64,000 nucleotides of DNA from Tetragonia tetragonoides (Eukaryota > Streptophyta > Magnoliopsida > Caryophyllales > Aizoaceae). The notes below the pieces were generated by a model. The model did not search any database. It was not told the origin of the DNA and saw only the letters and a program-made list of their open reading frames with translations. Of the stretch, positions 1 to 13,300 are shown in pieces. The stretch spans positions 27,002,501 to 27,066,500 of the forward strand of contig CM076140.1 in NCBI GenBank assembly GCA_038025085.1. Direction: 5' to 3'. Position numbers and translations under genes: made by a program. The first letter of the stretch is position 1. Each line of letters starts with the position of its first letter.

Positions 1-850
1 GTGTTGTATATTAAGAGAAAGCACCCAAATGTTTTGTTTGCATTCATTTGAGTATGAAACCACACCTAGGATGTTTAGAAGTGCAAACAAGCTTCAAGTC
101 ATGCTTTTGAATGCATTTACACGTTTTAAAAGCTCATACGAGTAGCGTGAAAGAGATTTTGAGTTCTTTTGTGTTGTATATTAAGAGAAAGCACCCAAAT
201 GTTTTGTTTGCATTCATTTGAGTATGAAACTACACCAAGAATGTTTTAAAGTGCAAACAAGCTTCAACTCAAGGTTTTGAATGCATTTACGCGTTTCAAA
301 AGCTCATACGAGTAGGGTGAAAGAGATTTTGAGTTCTTTTTTGTTGTATATTAAGAGAAAGCATACAAATACTTTGTTTGCATTCAATTGAGTGTGAAAC
401 TACACCTAGGACGTTTACAAGTACAAACAAGCTTCAACTCAAGTTTTTGAATGCATTTACGCGTTTTAACAGCTCTTACGACTAGGGTGATAGAGATTGA
501 GTTCTTTTGTGTTGTATATTAAGAGAAAGCACCCAAATGTTTTGTTTGCATTCATTTGAGTATGAAACTACACCAAGACTGTTTTAAAGTGCAAACAAGC
601 TTCGACTCAAGGTTTTGAATGCATTTACGCGTTTTAAACGCTCATACGAATAGGGTGAAAGAGATTTGAGTTCTTTTGTGTTGTATATTAAGAGAAAGCA
701 CCCAAATGTTTTGTTTGCATTCATTTGAGTATGAAACTACACCAAGAATGTTTTAAAGTGCAAACAAGCTTCAACTCAAGGTTTTGAATGCATTTACGCG
801 TTTTAAAAGCTCATACAAGTAGGGTGAAAGAGATTTGAGTTCTTTTGTGT
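1..850 (+). repeat. 9-monomer local duplication, copy 1
   Basis: This segment matches 1521-2370 at an offset of 1520 bp (nine monomers). A shared rare variant is GCGTTTCAAAAGC at 291 and 1811. The match ends near 850/2370, where the second copy switches to a monomer with GTGTTTAATATTAAG. The array is cut by the window start, so the copy may be longer. Confidence 0.8.
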
Positions 851-1178
851 TGTATATTAAGAGAAAGCACCCAAATGTTTTGTTTGCATTCATTTGAGTA
901 TGAAACTACACCTAGGATGTTTACAAGTACAAACAAGGTTCAACTCAAGCTTTTGAATGCATTTACGCGTTTTAAAAGCTCATACGAGTAGGGTGAAAGA
1001 GATTTGAGTTCTTTTGTGTTGTATATTAAGAGAAAGCACCCAAATGTTTTGTTTGCATTCATTTGAGTATGAAACTACACCTAGGATGTTTACAAGTACA
1101 AACAAGGTTCAACTCAAGCTTTTGAATGCATTTACGCGTTTTAAAAGCTCATACGAGTAGGGTGAAAGAGATTTGAGT
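841..1178 (+). repeat. Two adjacent identical monomers
   Basis: 841-1009 and 1010-1178 are two 169-bp monomers that read identically base for base. Both combine a CACCCAAATG left half with a CCTAGGATGTTTACAAGTAC right half, and both carry AAGGTTCAACTC, which destroys the first HindIII site. Neighbouring monomers usually differ at many positions, so this is a very local, recent duplication or conversion. Confidence 0.9.
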
Positions 1179-1520
1179 TCTTTTGTGTTGTAGATTAAGA
1201 GAAAGCATACAAATACTTTGTTTGCATTCATTTGAGTGTGAAACTACGCCTATGATGTTTACAAGTACAAACAAGCTTCAACTCAAGCTTTTGAATGCAT
1301 TTACGCGTTTTAACAGCTCTTACGAGTAGGGTGATAGAGATTGAGTTCTTTTGTGTTGTATATTAAGAGAAAGCACCGAAATGTTTTGCTTGCATTCATT
1401 TAAGTATGAAACCACACCTAGGATGTTTACAAGTGCAAACAAGCTTCAACTCAAGCTTTTGAATCCATTTACGCGTTTTAACACCTCTTACGACTAGGGT
1501 GATAGAGATTGAGTTCTTTT

Positions 1521-2370
1521 GTGTTGTATATTAAGAGAAAGCACCCAATTGTTTTGTTTGAATTCATTTGAGTATGAAACCACACCTAGGATGTTTACAA
1601 GTACAAACAAGCTTCAAGTCAAGCTTTTGAATGCATTTACACGTTTTAAAAGCTCATACGAGTAGCGTGAAAGAGATTTTGAGTTGTTTTGTGTTGTATA
1701 TTAAGAGAAAGCACCCAAATGTTTTGTTTGCATTCATTTGAGAATGAAACTACACCAAGAATGTTTTAAAGTGCAAACAAGCTTCAACTCAAGGTTTTGA
1801 ATGCATTTACGCGTTTCAAAAGCTCATACGAGTAGGGTGAAAGAGATTTTGAGTTCTTTTGTGTTGTATATTAAGAGAAAGCATACAAATACTTTGTTTG
1901 CATTCAATTGAGTGTGAAACTACACGTAGGATGTTTACAAGTACAAACAAGCTTCAACTCAAGCTTTTGAATGCATTTACGCGTTTTAACAGCTCTTACG
2001 ACTAGGGTGATAGAGATTGTGTTCTTTTGTGTTGTATATTAAGAGAAAGCACCCAAATGTTTTGTTTGCATTCATTTGAGTATGAAACTACACCAAGAAT
2101 GTTTTAAAGTGCAAACAAGCTTCAACTCAAGGTTTTTGAATGCATTTACGCGTTTTAAAAGCTCATACGAATAGGGTGAAAGAGATTTGAGTTCTTTTGT
2201 GTTGTATATTAAGAGAAAGCACCCAAATGTTTTGTTTGCATTCATTTGAGTATGAAACTACACCAAGAATGTTTTAAACTGCAAACAAGCTTCAACTCAA
2301 GGTTTTGAATGCATTTACGCGTTTTAAAAGCTCATACGAGTAGGGTGAAAGAGATTTGAGTTCTTTTGTG
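1521..2370 (+). repeat. 9-monomer local duplication, copy 2
   Basis: Second copy of 1-850. The same order of monomer subtypes is kept, with scattered substitutions such as CCCAATTGTTTTG for CCCAAATGTTTTG near 1547. Confidence 0.8.
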
Positions 2371-2459
2371 TTTAATATTAAGAGAAAGCATCCAAATACA
2401 TTTATTGGATTCACTTGTTTGTGAAACTACACCTAGGATGTTTACAAGTACAAACAAGG

Positions 2460-5400
2460 TTCAACTCAAGCTTTTGAATGCATTTACGCGTTTTAAAAGC
2501 TCATACGAGTAGGGTGAAAGAGATTTGAGTTCTTTTGTGTTGTAGATTAAGAGAAAGCATACAAATACTTTGTTTGCATTCATTTGAGTGTGAAACTACA
2601 CCTATGATGTTTACAAGTACAAACAAGCTTCAACTCAAGCTTTTGAATGCATTTACGCGTTTTAACAGCTCTTACGACTAGGGTGATAGAGATTGAATTC
2701 TTTTGTGTTGTATATTAAGAGAAAGCACCAAATGTTTTGTTTGCATTCATTTGTGTATGAAACTACACCAAGAATGTTTCCAATTGCAAACAAGCTTCAA
2801 CTCAAGCTTTTGAATGCATTTACGCGTTTTAAAAGCTCATACAAGTAGGGTGAAAGAGATTTGAATTCTTTTGTGTTGTATATTAAGAGAAAGAATCCAA
2901 ATACTTTGTTTGCATTCATTTGAGTGTGAAAACTACATCTAGGATGTTTACTACAAACAAGCCTCAACTCAAGCTTTTGAAGGCATTTACGCGTTTTAAA
3001 AGCTCATACGAATAGGGTGAAAGAGATTTGAATTCTTTTGTGTTGTATATTAAGTGAAAGCATCCAAATACTTTGTTTGCATTCATATGAGTGTGAAAAC
3101 TACATCTAGGATGTTTACAAGTACAAACAAGCTTCAACTCAAGCTTTTGAATGCATTTACTCGTTTTAACAGCTCTTACGACTAGGGTGATAGAGATTGA
3201 GTTCTTTTGTGTTGTATATTAAGAGAAAGCACCGAAATGTTTTGCTTGCATTCATTTAAGTATGAAACCACACCTAGGATGTTTACAAGTGCAAACAAGC
3301 TTCAACTCAAGCTTTTGAATCCATTTACGCGTTTTAAAAGCTCATACGAGTAGGGTGAAAGAGATTTTGAGTTCTTTTGTGTTGTATATTAAGAGAAAGC
3401 ATCCAAATACTTTGTGTGCATTCATTTGAGTGTGAAACTACACCTAGGATGTTTACAAGTACAAACAAGCTTCAACTCAAGCTTTTGAATGCATTTAGGC
3501 GTTTTAAAAGCTCAAACGAGTAGGGTGAAAGAGATTTGAGTTCTTTTGTGTTGTATATTAAGGGAAAGCACCCAAATGTTTTGTTTGCATTCATTTGAGT
3601 ATGAAACTACACCAAGAATGTTTTAAAGTGCAAACAAGCTTCAACTCAAGGTTTTGAATGCATTTACGCCTTTTAAAAGCTCATACGAGTAGGGTGAAAG
3701 AGATTTGAGTTCTTTTGTGTTTAATATTAAGAAAAAGCATCCAAATACATTTTTTGGATTCACTTGTGTGTGAAACTACACCTAGGAAGTTTACAAGTAC
3801 AAGCAAGCTTCAACTCAAGCTTTTGAATGCATTTACGCGTTTTAAAAGCTCATACGAGTAGGGTGAAAGAGATTTGAGTTCTTTTGTGTTTAATATTAAG
3901 AGAAAGCATCGAAATACATTGTTTGGATTCACTTGTGTGTGAAACTACACCTAGGAAGTTTACAAGTACAAACAAGCTTCAACTCAAGCTTTTGAATGCA
4001 TTTACGCGTTTTAACACCTCTTACGACTAGGGTGATAGAGATTGAGTTCTTTTGTGTTGTATATTAAGAGAAAGCACCCAAATGTTTTGTTTGCATTCAT
4101 TTGAGTATGAAACCACACCTAGGATGTTTACAAGTACAAACAAGCTTCAACTCAACCTTTTGAATGCATTTACTCGTTTTAACACCTCTTACGACTAGGG
4201 TGATAGAGATTGAGTTCTTTTGTGTTGTATATTAAGAGAAAGCACCCAATTGTTTTGTTTGAATTCATTTGAGTATGAAACCACACCTAGGATGTTTACA
4301 AGTACAAACAAGCTTCAAGTCAAGCTTTTGAATGCATTTACACGTTTTAAAAGCTCATACGAGTAGCGTGAAAGAGATTTTGAGTTCTTTTGTGTTGTAT
4401 ATTAAGAGAAAGCACCCAAATATTTTGTTTGCATTCATTTGAGTATGAAACTACACCAAGAATGTTTTAAAGTGCAAACAAGCTTCAACTCAAGGTTTTG
4501 AATGCATTTACGCGTTTCAAAAGCTCATACGAGTAGGGTGAAAGAGATTTTGAGTTCTTTTGTGTTGTATATTAAGAGAAAGCATACAAATACTTTGTTT
4601 GCATTCAATTGAGTTTGAAACTACACCTAGGAAGTTTACAAGTACAAACAAGCTTCAACTCAAGCTTTTGAATGCATTTACGCGTTTTAAAAGCTCATAC
4701 GAGTAGGGTGAAAGAGATTTGAGTTCTTTTGTGTTGTATATTAAGAGAAAGCATCCAAATACTTTGTTTGCATTCAATTGAGTGTGAAACTACACCTAGG
4801 ATGTTTACAAGTACAAACAAGCTTCAACTCAAGCTTTTGAATGCATTTACGCGTTTTAAAAGCACATACGAGTAGGGTGAAAGAGATTTGAGTTCTTTTG
4901 TGTTGTAGATTAAGAGAAAGCATACAAATACTTTGTTTGCATTCATTTGAGTGTGAAACTACACCTATGATGTTTACAAGTACAAACAAGCTTCAACTCA
5001 AGCTTTTGAATGCATTTACGCGTTTTAACAGCTCTTACGACTAGGGTGATAGAGATTGAATTCTTTTTTGTTGTATATTAAGAGAAAGCACCAAATGTTT
5101 TGTTTGCATTCATTTGTGTATGAAACTACACCAAGAATGTTTCCAATTGCAAACAAGTTTCAACTCAAGCTTTTGAATGCATTTACGCGTTTTAAAAGCT
5201 CATACGAGTAGGGTGAAAGAGATTTGAATTCTTTTGTGTTGTATATTAAGAGAAAGAATCCAAATACTTTGTTTGCATTCATTTGAGTGTGAGAACTACA
5301 TCTAGGATGTTTACAAGTACAAACAAGCCTCAACTCAAGCTTTTGAATGCATTTACGCGTTTTAAAAGCTCATACGAATAGGGTGAAAGAGATTTGAATT

Positions 5401-6174
5401 CTTTTGTGTTGTATATTAAGTGAAAGCATCCAAATACTTTGTTTGCATTCATATGAGTGTGAAAACTACATCTAGGATGTTTATAAGTACAAACAAGCTT
5501 CAACTCAAGCTTTTGAATGCATTTACTCGTTTTAACAGCTCTTACGACTAGGGTGATAGAGATTGAGTTTTTTTGTGTTGTATATTAAGAGAAAGCACCG
5601 AAATGTTTTGCTTGCATTCATTTAAGTGTGAAACCACACCTAGGATGTTTACAAGTGCAAACAAGCTTCAACTCAAGCTTTTGAATCCATTTACGCGTTT
5701 TAAAAGCTCATACGAGTAGGGTGAAAGAGATTTTGAGTTCTTTTGTGTTGTATATTAAGAGAAAGCATCCAAATACTTTGTTTGCATTCATTTGAGTGTA
5801 AAACTACACCTAGGATGTTTACAAGTACAAACAAGCTTCAACTCAAGCTTTTGAATGCATTTACGCGTTTTAAAAGCTCATACGAGTAGGGTGAAAGAGA
5901 TTTGAGTTCTTTTGTGTTTAATATTAAGAGAAAGCATCCAAATACATTGTTTGGATTCACCTGTGTGTGAGACTACACCTAGGAAGTTTACAAGTACAAA
6001 CAAGCTTCAACTCAAGCTTTTGAATGCATTTACGCGTTTTAAAAGCTCATACGAGTAGGGTGAAAGAGATTTGAGTTCTTTTGTGTTGTATATTAAGAGA
6101 AAGCATCCAAATACTTTGTTTGCATTCAATTGAGTGTGAAACTACACCTAGGATGTTTACAAGTACAAACAAGC
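2460..6174 (+). repeat. HOR-1 unit 1 (3715 bp, 22 monomers)
   Basis: First full copy of a 3715-bp higher-order unit. The diagnostic variant TTGTAGATTAAGAG has its TAG at 2543 and 4906, repeated at 6258 and 8621, an exact 3715-bp shift. 3715/22 is 168.9 bp per monomer. The unit has an internal echo: the marker monomer occurs twice, 2363 bp (14 monomers) and 1352 bp (8 monomers) apart. A monomer with a 6-bp deletion (GTTTACTACAAACAAG, near 2946) tags the unit. Confidence 0.9.
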
Positions 6175-9100
6175 TTCAACTCAAGCTTTTGAATGCATTT
6201 ACGCGTTTTAAAAGCTCATACGAGTAGGGTGAAAGAGATTTGAGTTCTTTTGTGTTGTAGATTAAGAGAAAGCATACAAATACTTTGTTTGCATTCATTT
6301 GAGTGTGAAACTACACCTATGATGTTTACAAGTACAAACAAGCTTCAACTCAAGCTTTTGAATGCATTTACGCGTTTTAACAGCTCTTACGACTAGGGTG
6401 ATAGAGATTGAATTCTTTTGTGTTGTATATTAAGAGAAAGCACCAAATGTTTTGTTTGCATTCATTTGTGTATGAAACTACACCAAGAATGTTTCCAATT
6501 GCAAACAAGTTTCAACTCAAGCTTTTGAATGCATTTACGCGTTTTAAAAGCTCATACGAGTAGGGTGAAAGAGATTTGAATTCTTTTGTGTTGTATATTA
6601 ATAGAAAGAATCCAAATACTTTGTTTGCATTCATTTGAGTGTGAAAACTACATCTAGGATGTTTACTACAAACAAGCCTCAACTCAAGCTTTTGAAGGCA
6701 TTTACGCGTTTTAAAAGCTCATACGAATAGGGTGAAAGAGATTTGAATTCTTTTGTGTTGTATATTAAGTGAAAGCATCCAAATACTTTGTTTGCATTCA
6801 TATGAGTGTGAAAACTACATCTAGGATGTTTACAAGTACAAACAAGCTTCAACTCAAGCTTTTGAATGCATTTACTCGTTTTAACAGCTCTTACGACTAG
6901 GGTGATAGAGATTGAGTTCTTTTGTGTTGTATATTAAGAGAAAGCACCGAAATGTTTTGCTTGCATTCATTTAAGTATGAAACCACACCTAGGATGTTTA
7001 CAAGTGCAAACAAGCTTCAACTCAAGCTTTTGAATCCATTTACGCGTTTTAAAAGCTCATACGAGTAGGGTGAAAGAGATTTTGAGTTCTTTTGTGTTGT
7101 ATATTAAGAGAAAGCATCCAAATACTTTGTGTGCATTCATTTGAGTGTGAAACTACACCTAGGATGTTTACAAGTACAAACAAGCTTCAACTCAAGCTTT
7201 TGAATGCATTTAGGCGTTTTAAAAGCTCAAACGAGTAGGGTGAAAGAGATTTGAGTTCTTTTGTGTTGTATATTAAGGGAAAGCACCCAAATGTTTTGTT
7301 TGCATTCATTTGAGTATGAAACTACACCAAGAATGTTTTAAAGTGCAAACAAGCTTCAACTCAAGGTTTTGAATGCATTTACGCCTTTTAAAAGCTCATA
7401 CGAGTAGGGTGAAAGAGATTTGAGTTCTTTTGTGTTTAATATTAAGAAAAAGCATCCAAATACATTTTTTGGATTCACTTGTGTGTGAAACTACACCTAG
7501 GAAGTTTACAAGTACAAGCAAGCTTCAACTCAAGCTTTTGAATGCATTTACGCGTTTTAAAAGCTCATACGAGTAGGGTGAAAGAGATTTGAGTTCTTTT
7601 GTGTTTAATATTAAGAGAAAGCATCGAAATACATTGTTTGGATTCACTTGTGTGTGAAACTACACCTAGGAAGTTTACAAGTACAAACAAGCTTCAACTC
7701 AAGCTTTTGAATGCATTTACGCGTTTTAACACCTCTTACGACTAGGGTGATAGAGATTGAGTTCTTTTGTGTTGTATATTAAGAGAAAGCACCCAAATGT
7801 TTTGTTTGCATTCATTTGAGTATGAAACCACACCTAGGATGTTTACAAGTACAAACAAGCTTCAACTCAACCTTTTGAATGCATTTACTCGTTTTAACAC
7901 CTCTTACGACTAGGGTGATAGAGATTGAGTTCTTTTGTGTTGTATATTAAGAGAAAGCACCCAATTGTTTTGTTTGAATTCATTTGAGTATGAAACCACA
8001 CCTAGGATGTTTACAAGTACAAACAAGCTTCAAGTCAAGCTTTTGAATGCATTTACACGTTTTAAAAGCTCATACGAGTAGCGTGAAAGAGATTTTGAGT
8101 TCTTTTGTGTTGTATATTAAGAGAAAGCACCCAAATATTTTGTTTGCATTCATTTGAGTATGAAACTACACCAAGAATGTTTTAAAGTGCAAACAAGCTT
8201 CAACTCAAGGTTTTGAATGCATTTACGCGTTTCAAAAGCTCATACGAGTAGGGTGAAAGAGATTTTGAGTTCTTTTGTGTTGTATATTAAGAGAAAGCAT
8301 ACAAATACTTTGTTTGCATTCAATTGAGTTTGAAACTACACCTAGGAAGTTTACAAGTACAAACAAGCTTCAACTCAAGCTTTTGAATGCATTTACGCGT
8401 TTTAAAAGCTCATACGAGTAGGGTGAAAGAGATTTGAGTTCTTTTGTGTTGTATATTAAGAGAAAGCATCCAAATACTTTGTTTGCATTCAATTGAGTGT
8501 GAAACTACACCTAGGATGTTTACAAGTACAAACAAGCTTCAACTCAAGCTTTTGAATGCATTTACGCGTTTTAAAAGCACATACGAGTAGGGTGAAAGAG
8601 ATTTGAGTTCTTTTGTGTTGTAGATTAAGAGAAAGCATACAAATACTTTGTTTGCATTCATTTGAGTGTGAAACTACACCTATGATGTTTACAAGTACAA
8701 ACAAGCTTCAACTCAAGCTTTTGAATGCATTTACGCGTTTTAACAGCTCTTACGACTAGGGTGATAGAGATTGAATTCTTTTTTGTTGTATATTAAGAGA
8801 AAGCACCAAATGTTTTGTTTGCATTCATTTGTGTATGAAACTACACCAAGAATGTTTCCAATTGCAAACAAGTTTCAACTCAAGCTTTTGAATGCATTTA
8901 CGCGTTTTAAAAGCTCATACGAGTAGGGTGAAAGAGATTTGAATTCTTTTGTGTTGTATATTAAGAGAAAGAATCCAAATACTTTGTTTGCATTCATTTG
9001 AGTGTGAGAACTACATCTAGGATGTTTACAAGTACAAACAAGCCTCAACTCAAGCTTTTGAATGCATTTACGCGTTTTAAAAGCTCATACGAATAGGGTG

Positions 9101-9889
9101 AAAGAGATTTGAATTCTTTTGTGTTGTATATTAAGTGAAAGCATCCAAATACTTTGTTTGCATTCATATGAGTGTGAAAACTACATCTAGGATGTTTATA
9201 AGTACAAACAAGCTTCAACTCAAGCTTTTGAATGCATTTACTCGTTTTAACAGCTCTTACGACTAGGGTGATAGAGATTGAGTTTTTTTGTGTTGTATAT
9301 TAAGAGAAAGCACCGAAATGTTTTGCTTGCATTCATTTAAGTGTGAAACCACACCTAGGATGTTTACAAGTGCAAACAAGCTTCAACTCAAGCTTTTGAA
9401 TCCATTTACGCGTTTTAAAAGCTCATACGAGTAGGGTGAAAGAGATTTTGAGTTCTTTTGTGTTGTATATTAAGAGAAAGCATCCAAATACTTTGTTTGC
9501 ATTCATTTGAGTGTAAAACTACACCTAGGATGTTTACAAGTACAAACAAGCTTCAACTCAAGCTTTTGAATGCATTTACGCGTTTTAAAAGCTCATACGA
9601 GTAGGGTGAAAGAGATTTGAGTTCTTTTGTGTTTAATATTAAGAGAAAGCATCCAAATACATTGTTTGGATTCACCTGTGTGTGAGACTACACCTAGGAA
9701 GTTTACAAGTACAAACAAGCTTCAACTCAAGCTTTTGAATGCATTTACGCGTTTTAAAAGCTCATACGAGTAGGGTGAAAGAGATTTGAGTTCTTTTGTG
9801 TTGTATATTAAGAGAAAGCATCCAAATACTTTGTTTGCATTCAATTGAGTGTGAAACTACACCTAGGATGTTTACAAGTACAAACAAGC
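6175..9889 (+). repeat. HOR-1 unit 2 (3715 bp, 22 monomers)
   Basis: Second full copy. Order and variants follow unit 1 throughout. Small differences exist, such as AAGTTTCAAC for AAGCTTCAAC near 6507 and TTAATAGAAAG for TTAAGAGAAAG near 6600. The few differences over 3.7 kb indicate a young but not brand-new duplication. Confidence 0.9.
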
Positions 9890-10380
9890 TTCAACTCAAG
9901 CTTTTGAATGCATTTACGCGTTTTAAAAGCTCATACGAGTAGGGTGAAAGAGATTTGAGTTCTTTTGTGTTGTAGATTAAGAGAAAGCATACAAATACTT
10001 TGTTTGCATTCATTTGAGTGTGAAACTACACCTATGATGTTTACAAGTACAAACAAGCTTCAACTCAAGCTTTTGAATGCATTTACGCGTTTTAACAGCT
10101 CTTACGACTAGGGTGATAGAGATTGAATTCTTTTGTGTTGTATATTAAGAGAAAGCACCAAATGTTTTGTTTGCATTCATTTGTGTATGAAACTACACCA
10201 AGAATGTTTCCAATTGCAAACAAGTTTCAACTCAAGCTTTTGAATGCATTTACGCGTTTTAAAAGCTCATACGAGTAGGGTGAAAGAGATTTGAATTCTT
10301 TTGTGTTGTATATTAATAGAAAGAATCCAAATACTTTGTTTGCATTCATTTGAGTGTGAAAACTACATCTAGGATGTTTA
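9890..10380 (+). repeat. HOR-1 unit 3, truncated after about 3 monomers
   Basis: The third copy starts in register (marker TAG at 9973, AAGTTTCAAC near 10226, TTAATAGAAAG near 10314). It departs from units 1 and 2 near 10380, where GTTTACAAGTACAAAC replaces the 6-bp-deleted GTTTACTACAAAC form. Confidence 0.8.
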
Positions 10381-13300
10381 CAAGTACAAACAAGCCTCAA
10401 CTCAAGCTTTTTAATGCATTTACGCGTTTTAAAAGCTCATACGAGTAGGGTGAAAGAGATTTGAATTCTTTTGTGTTGTATATTAAGAGAAAGAATCAAA
10501 ATACTTTGTTTGCATTCATTTGAGTGTGAAAACTACATCTAGGATGTTTACAAGTACAAACAAGCCTCAACTCAAGCTTTTGAATGCATTTACGCGTTTT
10601 AAAAGCTCATACGAATAGGGTGAAAGAGATTTGAATTCTTTTGTGTTGTATATTAAGTGAAAGCATCCAAATACTTTGTTTGTATTCATTTAAGTATGAA
10701 ACCACACCTAGGATGTTTACATGTGCAAACAAGCTTCAACTCAAGCTTTTGAATGCATTCACGCGTTTTAACAGCTCTTACGACTAGGGTGATAGAGATT
10801 GAATTCGTTTGTGTTGTATTTTAAGAGAAAGCCCCAAAAGTTTTGTTTGCATTCATTTGAGTATGAAACTACATCAAGAATGTTTCAAATTGCAAACAAG
10901 CTTCAACTCAAGCTTTTGAATGCATTTACGCGTTTTAAAAGCTCATACGAGTAGGGTGAAAGAGATTTGAATTCTTTTGTGTTGTATATTAAGAGAAAGC
11001 ATCCAAAAACTTTGTTTGCATTCATTTGAGTGTGAAAACTACATCTAGGATGTTTACAAGTACAAACAAGCTTCAACTCAAGCTTTTGAATGCATTTACT
11101 CGTTTTAACACCTCTTACGACTAGGGTGATAGAGATTGAGTTCTTTTGTGTTGTATATTAAGAGAAAGCACCCAAATGTTTTGTTTGCATTCATTTGAGT
11201 ATGAAACCACACCTAGGATGTTTACAAGTACAAACAAGCTTCAACTCAACCTTTTGAATGCATTTACTCGTTTTAACACCTCTTACGACTAGGGTGATAG
11301 AGATTGAGTTCTTTTGTGTTGTATATTAAGAGAAAGCACCCAAATGTTTTGTTTGCATTCATCTGAGTATGAAACCACACCTAGGATGTTTACAAGTACA
11401 AACAAGCTTCAAGTCAAGCTTTTGAATGCATTTACACGTTTTAAAAGCTCATACGAGTAGCGTGAAAGAGATTTTTAGTTCTTTTGTGTTGTATATTAAG
11501 AGAAAGCACCCAAATGTTTTGTTTGCATTCATTTGAGTATAAAACTACACCAAGAATGTTTTAAAGTGCAAACAAGCTTCAACTCAAGGTTTTGAATGCA
11601 TTTACGCGTTTTAACAGCTCTTACGACTAGGGTGATAGAGATTGAGTTCTTTTGTTTTGTATATTAAGAGAAAGCACCCAAATGTTTTGTTTGCATTCAT
11701 TTGAGTATGAAACTACACCAAGAATGTTTTAAAGTGCAAACAAGCTTCAACTCAAGGTTTTGAATGCATTTACGCGTTTTAAAAGCTCATACGAGTAGGG
11801 TGAAAGAGATTTGAGTTCTTTTGTGTTTAATATTAAGAGAAAGCATCCAAATACATTTATTGGATTCACTTGTTTGTGAAACTACACCTAGGATGTTTAC
11901 AAGTACAAACAAGGTTCAACTCAAGCTTTTGAATGCATTTACGCGTTTTAAAAGCTCATACGAGTAGGGTGAAAGAGATTTGAGTTCTTTTGTGTTGTAG
12001 ATTAAGAGAAAGCATACAAATACTTTGTTTGCATTCATTTGAGTGTGAAACTACACCTATGATGTTTACAAGTACAAACAAGCTTCAACTCAAGCTTTTG
12101 AATGCATTTACGCGTTTTAACAGCTCTTACGACTAGGGTGATAGAGATTGAATTCTTTTGTGTTGTATATTAAGAGAAAGCACCAAATGTTTTGTTTGCA
12201 TTCATTTGTGTATGAAACTACACCAAGAATGTTTCCAATTGCAAACAAGCTTCAACTCAAGCTTTGGAATGCATTTACGCATTTTAAAAGCTCATACGAG
12301 TAGGGTGAAAGAGATTTGAATTCTTTTGTGTTGTATATTAAGAGAAAGAATCCAAATACTTTGTTTGCATACATTTGAGTGTGAAAACTACATCTAGGAT
12401 GTTTACTACAAACAAGCCTCAACTCAAGCTTTTGAAGGCATTTACGCGTTTTAAAAGCTCATACGAATAGGGTGAAAGAGATTTGAATTCTTTTGTGTTG
12501 TATATTAAGTGAAAGCATCCAAATACTTTGTTTGCATTCATATGAGTGTGAAAACTACATCTAGGATGTTTACAAGTACAAACAAGCTTCAACTCAAGCT
12601 TTTGAATGCATTTACTCGTTTTAACAGCTCTTACGACTAGGGTGATAGAGATTGAGTTCTTTTGTGTTGTATATTAAGAGAAAGCACCGAAATGTTTTGC
12701 TTGCATTCATTTAAGTATGAAACCACACCTAGGATGTTTACAAGTGCAAACAAGCTTCAACTCAAGCTTTTGAATCCATTTACGCGTTTTAAAAGCTCAT
12801 ACGAGTAGGGTGAAAGAGATTTTGAGTTCTTTTGTGTTGTATATTAAGAGAAAGCATCCAAATACTTTGTTTGCATTCATTTGAGTGTGAAACTACACCT
12901 AGGATGTTTACAAGTACAAACAAGCTTCAACTCAAGCTTTTGAATGCATTTAGGCGTTTTAAAAGCTCATACGATTAGGGTGAAAGAGATTTGAGTTCTT
13001 TTGTGTTTAATATTAAGAGAAAGCATCGAAATACATTGTTTGGATTCACTTGTGTGTGAAACTACACCTAGGAAGTTTACAAGTACAAACAAGCTTCAAC
13101 TCAAGCTTTTGAATGCATTTACGCGTTTTAAAAGCTCATACGAGTAGGGTGAAAGAGATTTGAGTTCTTTTGTGTTGTATATTAAGAGAAAGCATCCAAA
13201 TACTTTGTTTGCATTCAATTGAGTGTGAAACTACACCTAGGATGTTTACAAGTACAAACAAGCTTCAACTCAAGCTTTTGAATGCATTTATGCGTTTTAA

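Noticed and set aside
4774..4989. Minus-strand 71-codon open frame, repeated at 8489-8704
   Set aside because: It is a frame through about 1.3 satellite monomers that happens to lack stops. It recurs only because HOR-1 repeats every 3715 bp. No start context, domain or codon signal is seen.
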